From NCBI GenBank assembly GCA_001600695.1, contig BCKQ01000010.1, positions 426,754 through 490,753 of the forward strand: 64,000 nt of DNA, in the 5' to 3' direction. Below, in pieces: positions 31,925 through 43,276 of this stretch. Under the pieces are notes generated by a model, which was not told where the DNA came from, made no database searches, and saw only the letters and a list, made by a program, of their open reading frames with translations. This stretch comes from Ascoidea asiatica (Eukaryota; Ascomycota; Saccharomycetes; Ascoideales; Ascoideaceae). The translations under genes were made by a program, and so were the position numbers. Position 1 is the stretch's first letter, and the number at the start of each line of letters is the position of its first letter.

Positions 31925-33453
31925 ATGTCACAATTCGATGATAATCTAATTAAGAAAGCAAAAGATTCTGTATGTATCATAAATTATATCCATTTATATA
32001 TATATATATTTATACTCAATTCATAATACTAATAATAATCTAGTTAGTTTCTTCATTATTTGAATTACAAAATTCTGCTTCTGATGTTTCAATAAATTTA
32101 ATCAATTTTTATAATTTAACAAAAGATATATCTGAATCAAATACAATTGAAAATTCATTCAAAGTTTTAATTAATTCTTTAAATATACTATCTAATTCGT
32201 CTAATAATTTAAATTCAAATGTTAATAATATCATCAATGATAATCAAAATTTAATCACCAATGATGATAATATCCCAAATACTCATGATACTCATGAGAT
32301 TGAACATAATGAAAACAATGAAATTCAATCACCTGTGAAAACAAAATCAAAATCAAAATCTAAATCTAAATCAAAATCAAAATCAAAGAAAAAACAATCA
32401 ACTCCATTAACAACGGATGAATTAATCCATAATGATCTTCAAAATATTAATAACTCTCTTAATTTAATTGAACAAAATGAACTTGGTTCAGATATCATCA
32501 ATCAAGAAGAAGATATTCAAGATATTCAAGAACAAGAACAAGAACAAGAAATTGAAATTGAACATCCAAAAAAAAAAAAAAAAGTTGAAAGAGATCCAAA
32601 TGCTCCAAAAAAACCTTTAACTGCATTTTTTGCATTCTCAAATTTTTTTAGATCTTCTTTAATTAAATATAGAGTTAGTAAAAATTTAAAAAAATTATCA
32701 ACTAATCAAATTAATCAAATCATTACAGTAAGATGGAATAATTTACCTGCAAAAGATAAAGAAATTTGGAAAAATACTTATGTAAATAATTTAAAATTTT
32801 ATAATGATGAAAAAAAAATTTATCTAGATAATATCAAAGATTATAAAATTCCATTAGATTATAAAGATAAACTTTCTTCAATTCCATTGGATTATATTAA
32901 TAATATTAAAAATCCTTCAACTTTTTTAAATTTAGATATTGATGATATTATATTTTATGATCCTGCTGATCCAAATCATACTCCTGATCCTTTAATTAAT
33001 CCTGACGTAAATGATAATGATAATGTTATTGAAACTCAAAGTCCAGTTAAATCTAAACTTAAAACTAAGTCAATTGAATTAAATAATGATTTAAATACAG
33101 ACTCAAATGAATTAAATAATGAGTTAAACAATGATGCACATAATGGGGTTGAAAATACGGTTATTGATAATGATGAAAATCCAGTTGAAAATAATGATAA
33201 TGATATTGATATGGATTTATCAAATATTAATGAAATTTCAAATTTTAATGATACGAATAATTTAGATATTAATAATGTTGAAGAATTTCATGATGTAAAT
33301 GAAAGTGTATCTAATATAAATATGGATGGTTTAGAAAATATTGATAATGAAACTTTCAATAATTCAAACTCAAATATTCTAGTTGTTAAAAAAGAACACA
33401 AAAAAAGGGATAAGAAAAGAAAAAGTAGAAAAAGAAAAAGTATGACTGAATAA
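31925..33453 (+). CDS. HMO1: Hmo1-like HMG-box protein, spliced
   Basis: Exon 1 is 31925-31969 (15 codons) and exon 2 is 32044-33453; joined they give 484 residues. The junction restores the Hmo1 N-terminal helix region (LIKKAKDS then LVSSLFEL), and the later HMG box (KVERDPNAPKKPLTAFFAFSN and on, about residues 185-265) plus the lysine-rich C-terminus match Hmo1. Hmo1 binds and bends DNA at rDNA and ribosomal-protein gene promoters with RNA polymerase I/II and stabilises nucleosome-free DNA. Here the region after the box is expanded by about 190 acidic, Asn-rich residues before the basic tail. A (KS)n stretch from an AAATCA repeat precedes the box. The frame reaches exon 2 only through the intron. 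Confidence 0.88.
31970..32043 (+). other. Spliceosomal intron in HMO1
   Basis: 74 bp with 5' site GTATGT, branch site TACTAAT at 32027-32033 and 3' site TAG at 32041-32043. Choosing the next AG four bases on would shift the frame, so this acceptor is the only one that joins the two conserved halves. The branch-to-acceptor distance is only about 11 nt. Confidence 0.88.
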
Positions 33454-33746
33454 TTATTTATATAAGTTATGTATTTATATAAGTTATGTATTTATATATA
33501 TATATATATATATATCTTTATTTTTATCTTCATCTTTATAATTATCTTGTTCTATTATATATGTTATGTATTTATTGTATCTAGTGTATTTAATATAAAA
33601 TTTATTATTATTATTTATTAATCATTTATTATACATTTAATCTTTTGTAATTGTTTATTATATTTATTATGTATTTAGTATTCATTTATTGTGAGCTGAG
33701 TCTTATAATCATTTATTTTCACTATATAGAATTAATTACTTGGAAA
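33454..33746. other. Convergent 3' region
   Basis: Very AT-rich, with a (TA)n run near 33496-33514 and repeated ttatgtattta words. Shared termination zone of HMO1 and the chitinase. Confidence 0.4.
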
Positions 33747-35945
33747 TTAATTGATATAGGTACCTCTTTTATGAGAATGTTTATAAATTGTACTATCAAC
33801 TGTACCATTAATTACACTTGTTGAATTTGAAATTGTCATTGAAAATTCAATAGTTGGTGTTGATGTTGCAATAAATGACTCAACTGTTGTTGATAAAAAT
33901 GGACAATATGAAATATATTGAGTAACTGTAACAGTTTCTTTATCAGTATTTCCACCAATTACGCTTCCACTTAAACTTCCAGTTGTAGTTTCAACTGCGG
34001 TTTCAGTTTCACCTTTAATTGAAATTGACTGAGTTTTTGTAGAAATCACTGTGGATGTGAAAGTTTCATAATTACCATAAGTATCTTTACTTACACCAAC
34101 AATTGCATCAGTCTCAATAACAACACTATTTGTAATATAATTACCTTCAAAANAACTTGTTGTTGTAACTTTACTTGCTTCAATAGTTTTGAAAACTGTA
34201 TTTGTAAAAAATTTGGTAACTTGAATGAATTCACCATTATTACTATCATAAATTGAAGAAATCACTGAAGTTGGGCAAATTTCTCCAATAGTAACAATTT
34301 CATTTGAATTTAATGAAGTTTGTGATAATTTTGATTTACAACTTAAGTCACAAATTGTTATAATATCGGTAACAATATTTGTTTCAATAACTGTACTTGT
34401 CCCTTGTAAACCGGTTGTACATGTAGTACTTGTAACACTTTCAGAACCTTCATTATTTGAAGTACTTGTTGTACCTGTAATACCTTCAATGTTTGTAGTA
34501 CCTGTAGCACCTGATTCAAATGCAACTGTAGTTGAAGTTGAAGAAATATTTTTATAATAATTTCCGGTTAAAGTCGTTAAAGTTTTTGAAGATAATAAAG
34601 ATGATGGAATATTTGGAATTGAAATGTAACTTGAAGATAAGGTTGAGTAAGTTGAACTTGGTAATGTGGAGATAGCAACTTCTAATGAACTTGAAGAGAC
34701 TGTTGATGAAGAATATGAAGATGAAGAGAATGAAGATGTAGAGGATGTAGTTGAAGAGGAAGAAGATGATAATGTAGAAGAAGTAGAAGAAGTAGAAGTA
34801 GTAGAAGAAGAAGAAGAAGAAGTAGTAGTAGTTGATGTGGAAGTTCCGGTTTCAGAAACAGTAGTCATTGAACTTGATGAACTTAATGAACTTGATAAAC
34901 TTGCACTTGAACTTGAACTAGAAGTTTCAGAAACAGTAGAACTAGTTTCGGAAATAGAAGAAGTAGTAGAAGAAGTTGAGGAAGTTGTTGATGAACTTGA
35001 AGAACTTGAACTTGAACTTGTTGGATGTAAAACTTCCCAAACTTGATGAGCATAAGTTTCATCATCAATAACATTATCAACAGCAATTGCAGCATCCCAT
35101 AAAGAAATACCACCAAAAGAAGAATCACCCAAGATTCCATAAGATGTTAAAACTGATTGTAATGAAGATTTAGAAGTAAAACCATTTGCAGCTGCTGAAG
35201 AAGAATCACTACCAGGCAAACCAATAAATAATTTTGGAATATTTGTTGAAGATTTCCAAGTATTATAATTAAAAGTATCACTTGATAANNCACAACTTGG
35301 ATTATTATAAAATTGAATAAATAAAAAATCAATATATTCATAAGCACTTGAAATTACTGTACCTAAATTTGCATCAGGATATGGACATTGAGGAGCTGCA
35401 GAAATATAATAAGAACCAAGAGATTTAATTGTTTCAATAAAAGTTACATAACCAGTATCAGGGGTATGTTCAATATCTAAATCAATACCATCTAAAACGG
35501 CAGTACCAAAAGGTCTTGTAGTACTAGAACCACCTAAGAATAAATCATAAATAGTTTGAGCAAATTCAGAACCATCATTTTCATTATCCATACCATAATC
35601 AACAGAAGCTCCACCAATTGATAACATAATTTTTATACCTTTATCTTGACAAGATTGAATTTGAGTACCAATTGATTCACAATTTAATAAACCATTATCA
35701 AAAGTATTACCACAATTTCCAGCAAGATTTAAAGTTGGTTGAGAAGTACCATCAAAAGAACTTAAAAATGAAATAATTATCATATCAACTTCAGAAGTAC
35801 AAAATTCTTCTAAAGAATCAGTTGTTGTTTGACCCCAATAAAAAACAACATTATCACTTGAATTTGGATCAAAAGTTGCAAAAATTGGAGTTAAAAAAAT
35901 TAATAAAATATTAAAAATTGTTAAAAAAGATTGTGAGAAAATCAT
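33747..35945 (-). CDS. CTS1: GH18 endochitinase, secreted, Ser/Thr-rich
   Basis: 732 residues. A signal peptide (about 1-23, ends PIFA) is followed by a GH18 barrel to about residue 310: NVVFYWGQ, the strand IMLSIGGASVDYG, catalytic DGIDLDIEH (D-x-x-D-x-D-x-E), and later GISLWDAA. A long Ser/Thr-rich, presumably O-mannosylated region (about 315-490) follows, then a Thr/Val-rich tail. It would cleave chitin at the septum during cell separation, secreted to the wall. Unlike the baker's-yeast enzyme I see no obvious C-terminal cysteine-rich chitin-binding domain, and the end is not a hydrophobic GPI signal. The symbol is by family, since yeasts have several chitinases. Confidence 0.88.
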   Translation of the reverse strand: MIFSQSFLTIFNILLIFLTPIFATFDPNSSDNVVFYWGQTTTDSLEEFCTSEVDMIIISFLSSFDGTSQPTLNLAGNCGNTFDNGLLNCESIGTQIQSCQDKGIKIMLSIGGASVDYGMDNENDGSEFAQTIYDLFLGGSSTTRPFGTAVLDGIDLDIEHTPDTGYVTFIETIKSLGSYYISAAPQCPYPDANLGTVISSAYEYIDFLFIQFYNNPSCXLSSDTFNYNTWKSSTNIPKLFIGLPGSDSSSAAANGFTSKSSLQSVLTSYGILGDSSFGGISLWDAAIAVDNVIDDETYAHQVWEVLHPTSSSSSSSSSSTTSSTSSTTSSISETSSTVSETSSSSSSASLSSSLSSSSSMTTVSETGTSTSTTTTSSSSSSTTSTSSTSSTLSSSSSSTTSSTSSFSSSSYSSSTVSSSSLEVAISTLPSSTYSTLSSSYISIPNIPSSLLSSKTLTTLTGNYYKNISSTSTTVAFESGATGTTNIEGITGTTSTSNNEGSESVTSTTCTTGLQGTSTVIETNIVTDIITICDLSCKSKLSQTSLNSNEIVTIGEICPTSVISSIYDSNNGEFIQVTKFFTNTVFKTIEASKVTTTSXFEGNYITNSVVIETDAIVGVSKDTYGNYETFTSTVISTKTQSISIKGETETAVETTTGSLSGSVIGGNTDKETVTVTQYISYCPFLSTTVESFIATSTPTIEFSMTISNSTSVINGTVDSTIYKHSHKRGTYIN

Positions 35946-38049
35946 TCTTAAATTGAGTGTTTTTTTATTAGTTTGTTTTTTATTATTATTTAAGAATGAA
36001 TTTGTTTGAAATTTTGAAAGTAATCGTATATAGAAAAAGAATGATTCTATAATTATTATACTTTATTAAAGAGAAAAAATAAGCGAATGTAGGGGGTATT
36101 TGATTTGAACTTTTTGTTGTTAAATAAAGAAAGAAAGAAAGAGAGAAAATAAATAAAGAAATAAGGTGAAATTGATTCATACTTATATTAATTGAAATAA
36201 ATATGAAAAAAATAAGTATGAATATGAATATGCAAAAAAAGTCCCAGTATATGGTTATTTGAACCACATATTTGGACCATGAAATAAGTTATGAAAGATA
36301 TTAGTTTACATTGATATACTTTTATTAACTGTANTTAGTATTGGAGTGAAGTAAAGTTGAAAATGAATTATAGATTTCCATTCTAGAAATGAAAATTATC
36401 ATACAGTAAGTAGTAGTAAAAATTGATATTCATTTACCGTATGTACAATGTATAAGCCTTGAAGTTTTTATTGTTAAAATAATTCAATATTATTTTAAGG
36501 AGTTGAAATATTTTCATAGATTAATTTACATATAATCTGCCAATAACTTATAAATAAAAAATAAATGAAACTAAAAACCGTGGATTTATGTGGGATAAAC
36601 AAATTTTAATTTAGAATTCAGTGAATTTTCTTTAATATTGTTAATAATGNCTTGGATTTATTCTATTGAAGTTGTTAGAATAACTAAATAGAGGTTATTT
36701 TTTTAAAAGTAGTATAATTCTAAGTCTTTTTTTGAGTTAATTTTATTCCTAATTCGAACTAATTCTATTAATGTTATTGATTAATCAATTTTTGTACGAT
36801 TTAAAACATCTGTTAACATAATTATGCAATAATTTTCAATCAAAAGTTATACAAGCTTCCCCAAGTATCTTTTTCCACAATTCATTATTTTCTTCAGTTT
36901 CTTTTTCTTCTGAGTTGAATATATTTTAATTCCTTTTTTTGTTTTGATTTACCAGTAGACTAGCCTTCTATTGCCATATTTTGATATGTTAACCATTATG
37001 TTTCACTTACATTTCTTCAATTTCTAGTTCCATTCATGATTTGATTCTGGTTTTATTTGGTATTCGTACCTATTTTCTAATTCCTATTTATTTATTTCCT
37101 ATTTATTTTCTTGTTTATTTTCTTGTTACCAATTCTAAATTCCAGATTTCAGATTCAGCATTGCAGATCACGGAAGCACGAAACGGATAAGAAGACAGGC
37201 TCGTGTTTTGCGTTGCGTTTCAGAGTTCCGTATTTCAGCGTGCCGCATGCGTTTTGCGCTGTTTTTCCGGAGTTAAGAGGGATATACAGCGGATACTTGG
37301 CGGATATTACTCGCATAACCCCGTTTCGGATGCAGCCGTCGGAATTTGTAGAAAAGTACTCCACTGCAAGCAACCTGTACNNCAATGCACGTNCTACAGC
37401 ATGTTCTAAAATGTGACCTTTTTCATTTTTTTGTTTTTTTTTTGTTGTTTTTGCAATTCACAAACAGCAAATTCTGATGATTTTTCACTAATTACACAAA
37501 ATAGTATCAAAGTAGTGTTAAAATGGTGTTAAAAGGCAGTCTATTATATTTTCAATTCTAGGAATTAATCTCTCTTTCTCGCTTGTTTAAAAGGTCTCCA
37601 ATTGATCAAAAGGTCTCAAAATGAACGAATATTCTCATTTCAGTAAGTAAAACTACTTAATTTTTTTTATTCAAGCTCTTAAAATTTACTTNTGTCTGGT
37701 AAATTTGTTATTTGTTTCCTTTTAAGTGGTTAAATTGTCACTTAAGAAGCATTGAGATGAGAATTCCGAAAAGAAGTGCTGGTTAAATGAAGTATATTAA
37801 TCAAAGAGACCAAATTTATATACAATTGCATTGAATATAAGCTAATGAAATATAATTTATGCTAAAGAAATTTCTATTTATTTATTTAATATTTTCTATA
37901 TTTGTTAAAAGCAAAAAGTAAAAAGCAAAAAAAAAGTAATTAAAAAATGGTTAAGTTTAGGAAATTTATAATATATAAGGAAATTAGAATATAATATAAT
38001 ATAATATAATATATAATATATTATATATTATATATTGCATTGGAAAAAT
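35946..38049. promoter_or_regulatory. Chitinase upstream region and terminator of the next gene
   Basis: 2.1 kb. The first 400 bp are AT-rich leader. A GC-rich island at about 37140-37410 is notable (cggaagcacg, gcgtgccgcatgcg, gcggatacttggcgg) and ends in several ambiguous bases. Frames of 70-100 codons across the island exist on both strands, which marks low stop density rather than a gene. 37985-38035 is a self-complementary TATAATA tract, probably the 3' end signal of the next gene. Confidence 0.35.
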
Positions 38050-39348
38050 TTATTCATCAGAATTAACAAATGCATATAATTTAGATGCATAATTTTGAAT
38101 AGTTTCATTATCAATTAACTTATTATTCTTCTTATCCTTATTCATATTTAAAGTACCTGTAATATCTTTATTGAAATCTTTATCTAGTTTGTATTCATTT
38201 TTGAAACTTTCTTGATTACCTAGCTTATTATCTAACTTCTTAGTTTTATTTAATTTATTAAATTTATTTAATTTTTGTTTTTTAATCTTTTGTTGAATTA
38301 AATAATTTCTATAATTTGGATTATTTAAATAATAATTACAATTTGATTTTTCACTTATTAATTTTTTTAAACTTAAATTTTCATTAATTAATTTTATTCT
38401 ATTTTTTTCACAATTATTTAAATTATTTAATAATTTTAAAAAATTTGAATAAATTTCAATATATGATTCTTTTAATTTCTTAAATTTACCAATTACTTCC
38501 CCATTATCATTAATATTACTATCAATTGTAGTGGTACCTTTTGAGAGTAGAAAAGTATTTTGTTTCTTTAAGACTATATAATTCTTTAATAATAAGTTAT
38601 ATTTCAATTCACTTTTATTATTTTCTTTATCATTTGAATGGTTATCATTTAATCGATTGAAGTCTATATCAAAATTATTGTTTGTATTATCATCGATTGA
38701 AGTTAATGGAGTTTGAATTTGAGAGTTTAAGTTTATATTACTTTCAGGGGATAAACTATCTTCAATAAAAATTTTATTATTATTATCAGATTGAGTTAAA
38801 TAATGTTCAGTTGCAGTTAAATTATCAATTTGTTTCAAGAAATCATCAATATTATTATCATTTAAATCATGTATATCATGTATATCATGTATATCTTGTA
38901 TATCATGTAAATCTTGTATATCTTGTATACCTTGTATATCTTGTATGTTATTCATTTCATTCAATTTTCTCTTTTTATTATTAGTAGTGTTTGTAGGTTC
39001 TTTTTCTTTATTATTTTCATTAAATATATCATTGGATAAACCTTGAAGAATGTTATTTGTACTAAAAGATGATTTTCTTTTGCCATTCTCAGATATATTC
39101 TCTTGAATACTTTCTTGAATATTTTCTTGAATGTTGATATTGTTATTGTCGTTAATGATGTTGATGTTATCTTCTGAATCACTAAATGGAGAATCTGGAT
39201 CTGGACCAAACATTTCAAGATATGTATTATCACTTATATTATCATTACTCTCTTTAGTTTCCGTATTTTCATTATCTTCATTTTCTTTATTATTGTCGTT
39301 ATCATTGTTGTTGTGATTGTCATTACTTTTTATCTTTATAGATTCCAT
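38050..39348 (-). CDS. Unidentified acidic, Asn-rich protein with C-terminal coiled coil
   Basis: 432 residues, not recognised. The N-half is Asn/Asp/Glu-rich with one more ordered motif (TYLEMFGPDPDSPFSDSED, about 40-60). An Ile-Gln-Asp / Ile-His-Asp tandem repeat (about 135-160) is encoded by a 9-base repeat at about 38866-38946. The C-half has a predicted coiled coil (about 240-330: ELKYNLLLKNYIVLKKQN, ESYIEIYSNFLKLLNNL, ENLSLKKLISEK), a basic Lys/Asn stretch, and a conserved-looking end (IQNYASKLYAFVNSDE). The acidic start, coil and basic patch suggest a nuclear structural or chromatin protein, inference only. Confidence 0.7.
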   Translation of the reverse strand: MESIKIKSNDNHNNNDNDNNKENEDNENTETKESNDNISDNTYLEMFGPDPDSPFSDSEDNINIINDNNNINIQENIQESIQENISENGKRKSSFSTNNILQGLSNDIFNENNKEKEPTNTTNNKKRKLNEMNNIQDIQGIQDIQDLHDIQDIHDIHDIHDLNDNNIDDFLKQIDNLTATEHYLTQSDNNNKIFIEDSLSPESNINLNSQIQTPLTSIDDNTNNNFDIDFNRLNDNHSNDKENNKSELKYNLLLKNYIVLKKQNTFLLSKGTTTIDSNINDNGEVIGKFKKLKESYIEIYSNFLKLLNNLNNCEKNRIKLINENLSLKKLISEKSNCNYYLNNPNYRNYLIQQKIKKQKLNKFNKLNKTKKLDNKLGNQESFKNEYKLDKDFNKDITGTLNMNKDKKNNKLIDNETIQNYASKLYAFVNSDE

Positions 39349-39441
39349 TAGTTATTAATATATAATTATTTTAGATGAATTTGAACTTACTATGTGAATT
39401 ATGAATGATTGAATATTAATAATAGTTGAATTGAAAATGAT

Positions 39442-39690
39442 TTAGTTGATAAATTGTTTATGAATGAATGAATTGAATAATTTTAAATCATTTAATTTAA
39501 GTATAAGATAATGAGTAATGCAACAAGTAATGATACAATAAGTAATGATATAATGAATGTTTATGTATTCCTTAACTGATTCTATCGAATATCTCCAACC
39601 ATTATCCAACTGCTTCTTCTTTAANCAATCAATACTTCCTTCATCAAATCCTCCATCATCCTCTGAATTCTTCGTCGACTGATTCTTCAT
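39442..39690 (-). CDS. Hypothetical small protein (82 aa)
   Basis: An ATG at 39690 opens a frame starting MKNQSTKNSEDDGG, with a mixed hydrophilic part (LDNGWRYSIESVKEYIN) and a hydrophobic Ile/Tyr/Cys-rich second half that could span a membrane. It lies just upstream of the unidentified 432-residue gene on the same strand. It could be a short gene, an upstream ORF or an unspliced exon. No family recognised; one ambiguous codon. Confidence 0.25.
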   Translation of the reverse strand: MKNQSTKNSEDDGGFDEGSIDXLKKKQLDNGWRYSIESVKEYINIHYIITYCIITCCITHYLILKLNDLKLFNSFIHKQFIN

Positions 39691-39734
39691 TTGGCAAATT
39701 GAAATTTGATGAAGAAAAAAAAAAAATTTCAAGG

Positions 39735-40233
39735 ATTNCTAATCGGGCAACTGACCAGCCACGGGGAAGCCACGCACAGTGAAAAGTNCAGCCACACGCC
39801 AAAACAATGGTCGAAACACCCTCGGAAATCGCATAAACCACATGACAATGATGACATCCACAGTTCTGGTCTCTATTATTATTGCATTACTGCTTCGCGG
39901 CCTCTGATTGGCCATATGCCGCCTGGCTACTCCGGGTCCAGCTCTGTGGGTCTGCTCGGTGCACTCTCCGAAAGCCGTTGTTTTTTCTATTTTCATGTGT
40001 TTGTGCACTGCTTCTTTTTTTTGCTTTGTTCAGTGACCTTATCAGAAAAGAAATGAAAAGAAAGAAAAGAAAATATTTCACTGAGGTGAGTAAAGTATCG
40101 ATTATCTGATAACCATTTATATAAACAAGAAGTATTTTCATATCATAATCTACTTCATATTCATTTAATCATAATCAATATTTATAATCATAATCAATAT
40201 TTATAATCTTTATCTTATATATATATCTACAAT
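39735..40233 (+). promoter_or_regulatory. UPS2 upstream GC-rich island
   Basis: A marked GC-rich island (about 39740-39990, with ccacgggg, ccacgcac, gtcgaaacaccctcgg, gccgcctgg) sits between the divergent genes, then AT-rich DNA to the start codon. Overlapping open frames on both strands here are compositional. Confidence 0.4.
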
Positions 40234-40785
40234 ATGAAATTATTTGAAAGCGAACAAATATATAATTATTCATGGAATTTAGTTTCTGCAGCAAATTGGC
40301 AAAAATATCCAAATGAAAAATCAACTCATGTTATNGCAGTTGATGTATTAAATAGAGAAATTGATCCAATTACAAGAATTCTAAAAACTGAAAGATTAAT
40401 AACTGTACAACAATCAATACCATCATGGTTATCATTTATAATAAAATTAGATTCAAGAAAAACATATATTAGAGAAATTAGTGAAATAAATCCTACAACT
40501 CAAACTCTAACAATGAGATCAATAAATTTATCAATGAATAAATTTTTAAGATGTTATGAAATTTGTATTTATAAACCATATAAATTAAATCCAATAAATA
40601 AAACTATATTCAAACAAGAAGCTCAAATNAAATCATATTCAAATTTTAAAAAAATTTGTAATAAAATTGAAGATTGGAGTATAAGTAGATTTGATTCAAA
40701 TGCAAAATTAGGTAAAGATGGTTTTGAATCTGTTTTGAAATTATTTGAAAAGAATTGGAATGATATTCAACCTCGTTTTTCTTAG
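40234..40785 (+). CDS. UPS2: Ups2-like PRELI/MSF1 lipid-transfer protein
   Basis: 183 residues forming one PRELI/MSF1 domain: MKLFESEQIYNYSWNLVSAANWQKYPNE opening, then STHV and AVDVLNREIDP, TERLITVQQSIPSWL, TLTMRSINLSMNKFL, and KICNKIEDWSISRFDSNAK. Ups2 (Gep1) acts in the mitochondrial intermembrane space with Mdm35, moving phosphatidylserine to the inner membrane for phosphatidylethanolamine synthesis. It is distinguished from Ups1/Ups3 by the MKLF start and the AANW.KYPNE motif. It is shorter than the baker's-yeast protein (which has a C-terminal tail after the domain). Two Ns fall in codons. Confidence 0.92.
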   Translation: MKLFESEQIYNYSWNLVSAANWQKYPNEKSTHVXAVDVLNREIDPITRILKTERLITVQQSIPSWLSFIIKLDSRKTYIREISEINPTTQTLTMRSINLSMNKFLRCYEICIYKPYKLNPINKTIFKQEAQXKSYSNFKKICNKIEDWSISRFDSNAKLGKDGFESVLKLFEKNWNDIQPRFS

Positions 40786-41006
40786 TTAACTTCTTATATA
40801 TATATATATATATATTATACATAATTACATATTACATATTACATTTGCATTAAATTTTTAGTCATATAAATAGATAAATAGATAAATAGTTACTTACATA
40901 TATAGATGAATAAATAGATAGATATTCATATATTCAAATATTAAAATAATAACTAAGATAATGATTCTTGTATATAAGTTATATAAATAATTAGCTAATT
41001 AGAAAT

Positions 41007-41564
<558 letters not shown>

Positions 41565-41629
41565 TTATAATATATTCAATATAAAAATTTTGAAATTGAA
41601 TTTCTTATTTATCAATAATCACTTGGTTT

Positions 41630-42249
41630 TCCTGGTCAATATTGGAAATTAGATCGAAAGATTGAAAGAACTGAGAAGGGGTCTCCCCTGGTCTGGTCTC
41701 GTTTCAGAACGAGGTTAAACAAAGAGGCAAAATTATGTAAGCAGCAACGAAGGACAAACAAATCCAGCCACGTGAGTTGCTGGCTGAAGTCAAGGGGCAG
41801 TCAAAAGTCAGGTGTTATAAACTAGGGCTGAAAATTCAACCAGGGCTAGTGCCATAGTGCGTCAATAAAAGAGACGCACTTTAACACNACACGACACCTG
41901 AAACAACCGATGTAACCGCTAAGTAACCGACATGTCCGAACCCGAGTCCAGAAAAGTGGATATTGTCTAAATAACACACGTGACTATCCGGTTGTTTCGG
42001 CTGTTCCGGCTTCTTTTCGGCTCTTTTCCCGCCGAGCTTTTTCGAGTTGAAACTGGAGTCGAATATAAAGAAATAAAGAAAATAAACCTTTGAGCATTGA
42101 CAACTTCTGTTATTTGTTATTCAAACAATCTTCTGATATTGTTGAAGTAAGTATATTCTATTATTATCAAATAAGTACTACATTGAAATTACTACTGTAA
42201 AACTAGTTCATTATCATATTACCAGACCAATCCATTTAATAAAGTAATC
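41630..42249. promoter_or_regulatory. RPS31 divergent promoter with Cbf1- and Tbf1-like sites
   Basis: A GC-rich island carries CACGTG at 41769-41774 and 41977-41982 (both extended to CACGTGA) and two AGGGCTR words at 41824-41830 and 41842-41848. Cbf1 (CACGTG) plus Tbf1 (AGGGCTA-like) is the documented ribosomal-protein promoter grammar of non-Saccharomyces yeasts such as Candida. The sites are seen directly; their use is inferred. Confidence 0.55.
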
Positions 42250-42264
42250 ATGAATATTATAGTT

Positions 42265-42304
<40 letters not shown>

Positions 42305-42672
42305 GTCTCAATGATGATAGTAATATTGATATAAATATAAGTGAGAATGAAAAGAAATTAATATTAATAAATCCAAATAATGAAGAGAATTTAAAAATAT
42401 TAAAGAAAAATTTAAACATTTTAAATCAATTAGATTCAATTACCATTTCTGATTCTGNTTCTGATTTTTCAATTCATGATAATGATATTCAAGATGATAA
42501 TGATAATGATATTCATGATCAAATAGACAATCAATCAAGTAATGAAGAGATTGATGAACTTAAAGAACTGAAAGATATTAATCAAATCAATCAAATTAAA
42601 CAAGTTAAGTTAAATAACAATATAAAATTCTCAAATAATGTTAAATTCAATATCAATACCAATAACAACAAC

Positions 42673-42718
<46 letters not shown>

Positions 42719-43041
42719 TAATAATAAATAATTATCCAAGTTCAATCAATGATTTAAATAAACTAAATAACCTAATGAGATTAAATAACTATCATCAAGT
42801 TAATATTAATGATATCAGCAACCACCACAATATACAAAATAATCATGTTATAAATAATAATAATAATATAAACTTATATAATGATACAAATTCAACACTT
42901 TCAACTAATTTTTACAAAAATATAATAGATAAAAATTCAATTTTAAATTTTGATAATGATATCTTAAATATTTCAAAAGATAATTCATTAAAAAATAAAT
43001 TTAAAAAGATTCTAAACTATTTAATCTGTAATACATCCTAA
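42250..43041 (+). CDS. Unidentified Asn/Asp-rich protein
   Basis: 263 residues, not recognised. Two AAT arrays (about 42268-42305 and 42676-42726) give poly-Asn. More ordered parts are residues 30-65 (SENEKKLILINPNNEENLKI and on), an acidic SDSxSDFSIHDND patch, and a C-terminal helix (NKFKKILNYLICNTS). Divergent from RPS31 across a shared promoter. The ordered segments with normal codon use argue for a real gene; the function is unknown. Confidence 0.55.
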
Positions 43042-43276
43042 TATACAAAATATACTCTATATCAAATATAACTTAACGCTAGAAGAAGAATTGCTAATAT
43101 ACAATATATAACTACTTAAGTACTCAAGTATTTAATATTTAATAGCCAGTATTTATTAATCATTTATTTATTAGGAAAGCAGAAATTATTATTCAGTACA
43201 TTTGGAAGAATTGAAATTTTTTCTATAAAGAAATAGTAGGAAGAAGGAGAACCATTTCAATAAAGAAATTAGGAAA

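Noticed and set aside
34666-35046. Glu/Val-rich plus-strand ORF
   Set aside because: Antisense shadow of the chitinase Ser/Thr-rich region.
37111-37416. Overlapping ORFs on both strands
   Set aside because: They read across one GC-rich island with ambiguous bases; no protein character.
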